Assembly: GCA_020442635.1 (NCBI GenBank)
Contig: JAGRJR010000010.1
Location: 12,050 to 49,542, forward strand
Reading direction: 5' to 3'
Origin: Lysobacterales bacterium
GTDB lineage: Bacteria > Pseudomonadota > Gammaproteobacteria > Xanthomonadales > Marinicellaceae
Length of the DNA stretch: 37,493 nt
The stretch's first letter is position 1; each line of letters begins with the position of its first letter. This document shows, one piece after another, positions 26,208 to 33,700 of this stretch. The notes under the pieces were generated by a model. It ran no database searches. It was not told the DNA's origin and saw only the letters and a program-made list of their open reading frames with translations. A program made the position numbers and the translations under genes.

Positions 26208-26225
26208 GATTTGCTGGTTGGACGC

Positions 26226-26816
26226 TCAATATTCCAAAGCATCAAACTCTTGAATGTTTTTCAGTAACAACAAGGTACTTTTTTCCAACTGAACCCGATC
26301 TGTGGCATCAGCCAATTGGCGCATGGAATCGGTGATGGCAATCCACCAACGCATATGATTGGCACTGAGCTGTGCTGCCACTGGCACCAAATCTCTGACC
26401 AAAGCCAACGAGTGGATGCTGGTTTTCTTGAGACAAACCATACTTTCCAAATCCAGTTCATGATTTTGCACTTGTTCAATGAATCGTGGAATAATGTGAG
26501 GGTCTTTTTCTAGAATAACCGAGGCCATGGGTTCGGCATGCTGATCCAAAAAACCAATGTCTAGGTAGGACAAAAAACTGCGTAAGGAGCCACGCAAAGA
26601 CAACCACAATTCTGTTTTACGTTGCATTTCTCGGGATTTTTGAAAATAAGACAATAAGCCAATCCAAAAGAAGCCCTCCAAACAAAATCCAATCAATTCT
26701 GGAACAATGTTATCCCTAAAAGCATTGGTTTCATTTTCATGCATAAAATATTGAAACAGAAAGAAAGCAGAAATACCAAAAACCGCCATCGGCGCATACA
26801 TCAAATATTTACTCAT
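26226..26816 (-). CDS. Two-helix membrane protein of unknown function
   Basis: 196 residues from ATG 26816; the strong AGGAGG 6 bases before it, and overlap with the upstream stop codon in ATGAGTAA, decide this start over the in-frame codon at 26849. Two membrane helices (YAPMAVFGISAFFLFQYF and ELIGFCLEGFFWIGLLSYF, about residues 7-55) are followed by a cytoplasmic helical domain of about 135 residues with many conserved-looking leucines and charged residues (RKTELWLSLRGSLRSFLSYL, SIHSLALVRDLVPVAAQL). No known domain recognised. It is translationally coupled to the 180-residue protein encoded upstream, so the two probably work together, perhaps as a membrane receptor or anchor and its DNA-binding or helical partner. 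Confidence 0.8.
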   Translation of the reverse strand: MSKYLMYAPMAVFGISAFFLFQYFMHENETNAFRDNIVPELIGFCLEGFFWIGLLSYFQKSREMQRKTELWLSLRGSLRSFLSYLDIGFLDQHAEPMASVILEKDPHIIPRFIEQVQNHELDLESMVCLKKTSIHSLALVRDLVPVAAQLSANHMRWWIAITDSMRQLADATDRVQLEKSTLLLLKNIQEFDALEY

Positions 26817-27351
26817 CTTCACCCTCCTGTACATAGGCTTTGACGACATCTACAATTTTTTTGGCTTCTTTGGCAGTCAGATTTAAGGGTAAGCCTTGCA
26901 GATAAACAATCAAATCTTCACGTAAAGGAATGGGAATAATGTCATCCTGAGTACCGGCATGATGCAGAGCAATCGATTCAAGCGCCCTTTGCTCTTCCAT
27001 ATCTCTTTTTTGAACCTGCTGAACAGGCGCCTTATTGCTGCCTGAAGAAGTGAATGACTCAGGGTGCTCAAGCCATTGAAAATAATCAGTCAATGCTGAT
27101 TTCAACCTTGAGTTGTATAAATTCAACGCTTCTTCGCGAATGGATGAGTCTTCCATTTTGTGAATACGGGAACACAGCTCATCTACATCCAAAATGCGTA
27201 GATTAATTCGTTCTTCGGCATTGACATGATCCAACAACTTTTCTGCAGCGGTTTTACGACTTCTCGCCACCCCTGGATTCATGATCCCAGTGACAGCAGC
27301 TTCTTTCAGAAAATCCAACAAACCATTTTTGCTGTAATTTTGATTTGACAT
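26809..27351 (-). CDS. Small helical protein, possibly with an integrase-like SAM domain
   Basis: 180 residues starting at ATG 27351 (MSNQNYSKNGLLDFLKEAA). The frame is open further upstream to 27540, but that region overlaps the divergent promoter and the gamma-glutamyltransferase gene and codes for nothing sensible. The first half is helical (ILDVDELCSRIHKMED, EEALNLYNSRLKSALTDYFQWLEHPE) and recalls the N-terminal core-binding SAM-like fold of tyrosine recombinases, but there is no catalytic domain and no R..H..R..Y residues. After a glutamine- and serine-rich linker, the C-terminus has IPLREDLIVYLQGLPLNLTAKEAKKIVDVVKAYV, similar to a segment I have seen in small proteins of unknown role. 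Stop codon overlaps the next gene's ATG. Function not assigned. Confidence 0.75.
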   Translation of the reverse strand: MSNQNYSKNGLLDFLKEAAVTGIMNPGVARSRKTAAEKLLDHVNAEERINLRILDVDELCSRIHKMEDSSIREEALNLYNSRLKSALTDYFQWLEHPESFTSSGSNKAPVQQVQKRDMEEQRALESIALHHAGTQDDIIPIPLREDLIVYLQGLPLNLTAKEAKKIVDVVKAYVQEGEDE

Positions 27352-27374
27352 AATGAGTTTCGCAGAAAAAAGTA

Positions 27375-27404
27375 GATTATAATCATTACGAACTGACAAC
27401 ACAA
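27375..27404. promoter_or_regulatory. Symmetrical bidirectional promoter with palindromic -10
   Basis: GATTATAATC at 27375-27384 is a perfect palindrome that contains TATAAT on both strands (plus 27378-27383, minus 27381-27376). For the minus strand a good -35 (TTGTGT, 27404-27399) stands 17 bases away. For the plus strand a -35 is weak (GAGTTT at 27355-27360, 17 bases). Both start codons lie about 20-30 bases from the expected transcription starts. Confidence 0.55.
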
Positions 27405-27418
27405 AAGTAACAATCACA

Positions 27419-29113
27419 ATGAATAAATCAGCCTTTTTATCCGTGATGGCTTTACTGCTTTCATTTGCTGTACACACAGCTGACCGAGTCACAGGTTTTG
27501 ACTTTGCCACCCGTTCTCCCGTACTAGCTACAGAAGCCATGGCAGCGACTTCCCAGCCCCTAGCTACTCAGGTGGCACTGGATGTGATGCGACGTGGCGG
27601 TAATGCCATTGATGCAGCCATTGCAGCTAATGCCATGTTGGGTTTGGTGGAGCCAACAGGTAACGGTATTGGTGGTGATTTGTTTGCCATTGTTTGGGAT
27701 GCCAAGAGTAAAAAGCTATATGGCTTTAATGGCTCAGGACGATCACCCAAAACACTCAGCCGACAATGGTTTGTTGACCATGGCTATGAAAAAATCCCTT
27801 CTCATGGACCATTGCCTGTTTCGGTTCCTGGAACGGTAGATGCTTGGTTTCAACTGCATAAAAAATTCGGACAGCTGCCGATGTCACAGGTATTACAACC
27901 CACCATTAATTATGCGCAGAAAGGCTTTCCGGTTTCACAGTTAATTGCTTATTATTGGAACAGATCAGTACCCTTGCTGAGTAAATACCCAGGTTTTGCT
28001 GAGCAATTCACTGTTAATGGTAAAGCACCCAAAGAAGGTGAAATTTGGAAAAACCCCAATCTGGCAAAAACTTTGAATATCCTTGCTAAAGAAGGACGAG
28101 ACGCTTTTTATCAAGGGCAAATCGCCCACACCATCGCTGATTATATGCAGGCCAGTGGTGGTTTTTTAAGCTATGACGATCTGGCCAGTCATCAAGGCGA
28201 ATGGGTTGAGCCAGTGAGCACCAACTACCGGGGTTATGATATTTGGGAACTTCCACCCAATGGACAGGGCATTGCTGCACTACAGATTCTTAATATTTTA
28301 GAACAATTTGATCTTTCAAACATGCAGCATGATTCAGCAGAATACGTGCATTTGTTTACTGAGGCCAAAAAACTGGCTTTTGAAGATCGGGCTAAATATT
28401 ATGCCGACCCAGACTTCAATGAAATTCCAGTGCATCAGCTGATTTCCAAAGCCTATTCTAAAGAGCGTGCCAAACTGATTGATTTGAACAAAGCGGGCAA
28501 ACATTTTCCTGCAGGTAATGTGGCGTTAAGCCATGGAGATACCATTTACTTAACTACCGCAGACAGCAAAGGTAATATGGTCTCACTGATTCAAAGTAAT
28601 TATCGTGGTATGGGTTCTGGCATGAGCCCACCCGGTTTGGGTTTTATTTTGCAGGATCGTGGTGAAATGTTTTCGCTGAAAGAAGGTCATTTTAATCGGT
28701 TTGAAGGTGGTAAAAGACCTTTTCATACCATCATTCCTGCCTTCATTACCAAAGATGAAAAGCCCTGGATGAGTTTTGGGTTGATGGGTGGTGCGATGCA
28801 GCCACAAGGTCATGTACAAATTGTAGTCAATATGATTGACTTTGGCATGGATGTGCAAGCTGCTGGTGATGCACCGAGGATTCATCACACCGGTTCCTCT
28901 GAACCCACTGACGAGGTAATGATCGATGGTGGCATTTTAAACCTAGAAACTGGTTTCCCCTACTCGACCATTCGCGAACTGATGCATAAAGGCCATAATA
29001 TTCAATTTGCCAATGGGCCTTATGGCGGTTATCAGGCCATCAGACGCGATGCAAATGGTGTCTATTGGGGTGCATCCGAATCTCGTAAAGATGGCCAAGC
29101 CGCAGGCTATTAA
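27419..29113 (+). CDS. ggt: Gamma-glutamyltransferase family protein
   Basis: 564 residues with a signal peptide (MNKSAFLSVMALLLSFAVHT), so periplasmic. The GGT/Ntn-hydrolase features are VMRRGGNAIDAAIAAN, VEPTGNGIGGDLFAIVWD, LPVSVPGTVDAW and GMGSGMSPPGLGF. The nucleophile of self-processing is probably T375, in GDTIYLTTAD, where E. coli has T391 in TTHYSVVD; cleavage before it would give the large and small subunits. The lid and donor-binding residues differ from the E. coli enzyme (KRPFHTIIPA where it has KRPLSSMSP), as in the many divergent family members, so the donor may not be glutathione. No ribosome binding site is visible before the ATG. Diverges from the small helical protein gene through a shared promoter. 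Confidence 0.88.
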   Translation: MNKSAFLSVMALLLSFAVHTADRVTGFDFATRSPVLATEAMAATSQPLATQVALDVMRRGGNAIDAAIAANAMLGLVEPTGNGIGGDLFAIVWDAKSKKLYGFNGSGRSPKTLSRQWFVDHGYEKIPSHGPLPVSVPGTVDAWFQLHKKFGQLPMSQVLQPTINYAQKGFPVSQLIAYYWNRSVPLLSKYPGFAEQFTVNGKAPKEGEIWKNPNLAKTLNILAKEGRDAFYQGQIAHTIADYMQASGGFLSYDDLASHQGEWVEPVSTNYRGYDIWELPPNGQGIAALQILNILEQFDLSNMQHDSAEYVHLFTEAKKLAFEDRAKYYADPDFNEIPVHQLISKAYSKERAKLIDLNKAGKHFPAGNVALSHGDTIYLTTADSKGNMVSLIQSNYRGMGSGMSPPGLGFILQDRGEMFSLKEGHFNRFEGGKRPFHTIIPAFITKDEKPWMSFGLMGGAMQPQGHVQIVVNMIDFGMDVQAAGDAPRIHHTGSSEPTDEVMIDGGILNLETGFPYSTIRELMHKGHNIQFANGPYGGYQAIRRDANGVYWGASESRKDGQAAGY

Positions 29114-29246
29114 TGATATAAATCGTTGTCTTTTACGTACATTTTATGTAACAATGGGGTCTTGGATATACGCCATCACCTGATTAAGGGATGAATCTCA
29201 ATAACTCAGCAAGTTGCAAGAGCTAAAACTCGAACTCTGGTCGAAT

Positions 29247-29891
29247 ATGAAAAAAATTATCACTACAGTCAGTGCCATAACATTGACTGCACCCTCCGGG
29301 GCAGACAAGGCAACACAAACCGCATCCTATGACAATTACCTCGAGGATTTAGAGTTTGTTTATGCCAATGAAGAAAGCTTCAAAGGCAGTGGATTCATCG
29401 ACCTTTCGGTAGAAAAAACCGTACTGTTAGCTCATGATGCGGATAACAGTGGTGACATCACGGTAGGAGATGAATTGAAATACACGGTTCAGGTGCATAA
29501 TCTGGACAATGTGGCAGCTTCGGGTGTATCTCTGCTTGATTTTTTAGAAAGCAAAATTGAACTGAATCTGGGTACCGTTGCAATATCACAAGGTGCAGTG
29601 ATTTCTGGTAATGATTTTGGTGATGACACTGATGTGGTTTATGTTGATTTTGGCACCATTGCTGCCAACTGGTTTGCCTTGGTGAATTTTGATGTCACTG
29701 TAACCAACCTACAACCCGGTTTAAATATCATCAGCAACTCCGCTGAAGTGTTTGGCCCGTCTGGTTCATTCTTTATTTCTGACGACCCAAGCACGCCGGG
29801 TTTCGACCCCACCATGGTTGATGCCTACGGCGCTTACCCTGATCTGATCTTTGACAATGGTTTTGACTTCAGGGGCAGTGGCGGATTTTAA
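29247..29891 (+). CDS. Exported DUF11-like protein with internal DLIFDNGFD tag and short tail
   Basis: 214 residues from ATG 29247; the frame is open from 29214 but the signal-like start MKKIITTVSAITLTAPSGA favours the inner ATG. The mature part contains one DUF11/conserved-repeat beta-sandwich (FIDLSVEKTVLLAHDADNSG, LKYTVQVHNLDNVAASGVSLLD, LNIISNSAEVFGP), a domain that occurs in tandem in large surface proteins but only once here. A DDPSTPGFDP linker leads to DLIFDNGFD, after which seven more residues (FRGSGGF) follow before the stop. The tag is therefore not strictly terminal in this member. The methyltransferase gene starts 15 bases downstream. Function unknown; likely a surface-exposed structural protein. 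Confidence 0.75.
   Translation: MKKIITTVSAITLTAPSGADKATQTASYDNYLEDLEFVYANEESFKGSGFIDLSVEKTVLLAHDADNSGDITVGDELKYTVQVHNLDNVAASGVSLLDFLESKIELNLGTVAISQGAVISGNDFGDDTDVVYVDFGTIAANWFALVNFDVTVTNLQPGLNIISNSAEVFGPSGSFFISDDPSTPGFDPTMVDAYGAYPDLIFDNGFDFRGSGGF
29841..29867 (+). other. C-terminal tag DLIFDNGFD (copy 4)
   Basis: Fits the shared consensus but is followed by FRGSGGF before the stop codon, the only copy with a long extension after the tag. Confidence 0.7.
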
Positions 29892-29906
29892 TGCCCTGTT
29901 AAATGC

Positions 29907-30755
29907 ATGGAACGTTACGATACCAAGGACAGTTACCATGCATGGTATGAACATTGGCACCGTTATCACTGGATCAGTACCTTTGTCAATGACCTAAAAG
30001 TTGCCGATTTAGCTTGCGGTGAAGGTTACGGCAGTGCGCTCTTAGCGCAGCATGCCAAGGAAGTAACTGGTGTTGACTTCAACGCTGAGACCATTCAAAA
30101 AGCAACTGATAAATACCAAACTTTTAAAAACCTGAAATACATCCAATCCGATGTGCTCAGTGCTCCAATGCAAGATCATGCTGTAGACATGGTGGTTTCA
30201 TTTGAAACCCTGGAACATCTGACCACTCATCATACATTATTAAAAGAATTTAAAAGACTTATGAAGCCAAATGGTCTGCTGGTGATTTCCACTCCGGATA
30301 AAACAGTCTATTCGGGTAGCGAAGGACACAATGAGTTTCATTTGAAAGAGTTGACACATCAGGAATTTACCAATTTAATCGATTCACATTTTAAACATGC
30401 ACTTTTCTTTGGCCAACAGCTTCAAACCGGCTCGGTGCTTGCACCTCTGACCAATCAACCTACCCTATCTGCTACCAGTCTTTATGTGGAACAGCATGAT
30501 GAATTTATAACTAATTACAATCAACAAAGCCCCACATACCTGATAGCTGTTGCAAGCGATTCATTCGAGGCATTATTGCCCTTTAAAAGCACCGGAATCA
30601 GTCACTTTAATGATAGCCACAACAAATTATTCAATCATTACGAACAACAAATCAAACGACTTCTTGAAGCTGATCTACAACTAAAAAAACTGGAAACTCA
30701 AATAGAAATTCAAAACCAGGTCATCAACCAACTAAAAGCCAGATTAGGGTTATAA
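29907..30755 (+). CDS. Class I SAM-dependent methyltransferase with C-terminal coiled coil
   Basis: 282 residues, cytoplasmic. SAM-binding motif I is VADLACGEGYG (32-42), the acidic residue after strand 2 is in VTGVDFNAETI (about 54-64), motif post-II MVVSFETLEHL and LMKPNGLLVISTPDK follow Methyltransf_11. The last 40 residues are a coiled coil (FNHYEQQIKRLLEADLQLKKLE onwards), as in methyltransferases of surface-polysaccharide and O-antigen loci, where the coil docks them to a glycosyltransferase complex. Its 3' end faces the multi-module glycosyltransferase gene with six bases between. It probably methylates a sugar of the same glycan. No ribosome binding site is visible. Confidence 0.87.
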   Translation: MERYDTKDSYHAWYEHWHRYHWISTFVNDLKVADLACGEGYGSALLAQHAKEVTGVDFNAETIQKATDKYQTFKNLKYIQSDVLSAPMQDHAVDMVVSFETLEHLTTHHTLLKEFKRLMKPNGLLVISTPDKTVYSGSEGHNEFHLKELTHQEFTNLIDSHFKHALFFGQQLQTGSVLAPLTNQPTLSATSLYVEQHDEFITNYNQQSPTYLIAVASDSFEALLPFKSTGISHFNDSHNKLFNHYEQQIKRLLEADLQLKKLETQIEIQNQVINQLKARLGL

Positions 30756-30761
30756 AAACAG

Positions 30762-33700
30762 CTAAAGCAATAATTCAATCCACTCAATGAGGTGATCCTC
30801 CAGTAAATAATGCCGTTGAACCCATTGTTGTATTGCATGACCATGATGCTCAAGTATGGATCTGTCTTGGTGCAACTGATGAATCATATGAATCCAGCTC
30901 TGTGCATCATTGGGTCTTAGAATGGCCGGGCTATTTTGATAGGGTGTCAGATCTGAGGCAATAACTGGAACACCAAGAATGCCAAATTCAAGGAGTTTCA
31001 GGTTTGATTTAGCACGATTGAAACGATTATCTACCAATGGCGCAACCGCTACATCTAGGTTGAGCTTAGCCAGTTTTTTTGGATATTCAGGCAACAAAAC
31101 AGCGGTTTCAAAATGATATAAACTGTTATCAAGTTGAGCGGGTTCATCTCCAAAAAACACCCAGTCACAATAGGAGCTGGTCGCTTGTACTATAGGCTTG
31201 AGAAAAGCCAAGTCCATTTGATGCTGCCCTGCTCCTGCCCATCCAATTCTTAATTTGTCTTGTGGTGTTTTGCAGATAGTTAAGTTTTGCCAAATGGTTT
31301 TAGATAAACGGTTAGGAATGACCTGAATATTTTGATGATACTCACCTAACTCTGCTGCCAATTGTTCAGTACTCACCACCACACCATCAACCAGCGAACA
31401 CGCCAATTTGATTCTTGTTTTGCTGTCCTCCGGTGTGAGTTCATAAAAAGGGCTGTAATCAGGAATATCTGTTAATAAATCATCAATGCCAAGCAAAATT
31501 CGGGCGGAAGTCTGTTTTTTGTATTGAAGCAGCGCTGATAACTGCGTATCTGAAAAAAAATGATGCAACAAAATTGTATCAGGCTGCAATTTTTCTAATT
31601 CATATGGTGTTGCTGTGTATTGTTTTCTCGATTGAGGCAAAAAATGTACACTGGCATGATTCTCGGCAGCCAAAGCCAACAGTGGTGTTTTGACACGATA
31701 GAACCCGCTGGCCCAATCATCATGAGCGAATGCCACTATCCTTGGCAAATTTTTCGGCGTTTTGAATGCTGTCAGCTGAATATCAAGGTTGCATGAGTTT
31801 CTACAACTAAAAGCATCAGAATAAACGGGGTTAGCTGGAAAGTGTAAATGCTGCGCAATGATTTTTTGTCTTTGCTGTTGTAAGCTGTTATCCTTTGAAT
31901 CATAGATTTGGCTTGGTAGACTCCTTTTATGTAAACCGTTGACGAAGAGCAAGCCTGTCCTTAATCCAGCTTGATGCAACCACTGGGTCAAATAAATCGC
32001 GCCATAATGCCCAGTATAATTGGCCCAATTTTCTCTGATTGCTTTAAATGCTCCTTGTTTGAGAACTGTCACATCATCATCCAACAAATCATACTCAAAA
32101 GCTGAATCTGGCAGATCAAAACGAGTGTCTCTGATTTGTCCTATACCGACAAAGTGATTGGCAGCACCCCATTTTTTTCCAGCGAGTTTACCCTCATTGA
32201 TGCTGTTATTAGTCACTGGACTGATGGCATCCAAGCAACTTTTTTCAAGCTGATGGATGACTTTTTCCAAATGTGTGGTTTCTGAAAACCTTAAGTTATC
32301 ATTCAACAACACCATATAATCATAGGCATCAATGTCTAAGTCTTTGATGACATGGGCTTTTTGAAGAGGCAAATAGCTGATAAGAGTTGCCTCAACAGTT
32401 GTAAAAACTGTTTGTGCCTGCAGTTGCATTTTTAACTCAGGATGATCTAAATGACTTTCGAGCAACAACAACACCTTGTTTGTTTGCTTACTGGTTTTGG
32501 TAGTATGGTTCAACAACTGGCTTTTCCAGTTTTTTGCCCAATCTGCATCATCCATGCTGTAACATAAATAGGGAAAATGATGGATGCCATGCTGATTTGA
32601 TTTTCCCCACTTATCAACGATGGTGTTGATATTGTTATGACTTAATACATCTTGCAACTGGTAGTCACTGAATATGCATGGGTCTACCAGCACAGCAGCA
32701 GTCAAATGCGCTGAAATCAAGTGGTTTTGTCTGGAAAACCGTTGCTGAAATTGAGCGCCATATTGATGTGCTAGATGATTATGCAATGCATAGTTTGCAG
32801 TACTGATTATTTGCTTTTGTTGTTTAAAATCATGCAACCAATTGCCTATGTTTTCATTAATTAGAGTACCCGCTGTTATGATTAAACATGGATTTGATAA
32901 TCGTTTGATTGCCGAAGGTGTCAAATCTACTTTGCAACGGAATATAAGAGGTTCTGGCAATAATTTTTGAATTCGGGTAATGCTGTTGTTTAGTTTATTA
33001 AGTTCATCACCCAGGATAATAACTGACACATTGGCAGGTGATGACTGCCAATCTGCTGCAGCTTCTAATGTCGCCGGCGCATCCAACCATAACTGCATTA
33101 AGTCCCAAGCTGCGGGCTCGGGTTTGTTTAACAATACAGCTTGTTGTACTTGTAAAGAATTAGTCAATGGTTGATTGTATGTGTCAAATTTTTGATGGTT
33201 TTCCAGTATCAAATTTGGGTTATTTTCTACATGTTCCCGATAATAAATGCTTTTAATGCCTTGACCTGATTTCTGTCGCTTTAGCCATTGTTCGAAAGTT
33301 AGCTTCAGACTGGTTAAATCATTAAACTGGTATAAAAATCCGTTAACACCCTCTTTGATCCGGCTTTCATACACCCCTATTTTAGGTGCCAAAACCGGTT
33401 TTCCATTAATCCATGCCTCAGTTAGGGTGATGCCATAGGTCTCTGGAAATACTGAAGTGAGAACCACCAAATCTATGTCAACAAGTAAATCTTTCAACAT
33501 GTTACTTTCATATTGGCCATAACATTTGATTTCCGTTTTCATTAATTGTTTTTGGTATCTGGGGTCTATACCACCAAAAATATGCCATGAAATCTCCTTG
33601 TTACCTATGGCCTCATAAAATTCCAGAAACAGTTCAGCTCCTTTCAATTCACAGAACTGACCCACAAAGGCAATGTTTATTTTGTTTCCTTCATATGTTT

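Noticed and set aside
26809..27351. Integrase or recombinase fragment as a sign of a mobile element
   Set aside because: Only a SAM-like helical resemblance is present; there is no catalytic domain, no tRNA, no attachment repeats and the gene is coupled to an intact neighbour.
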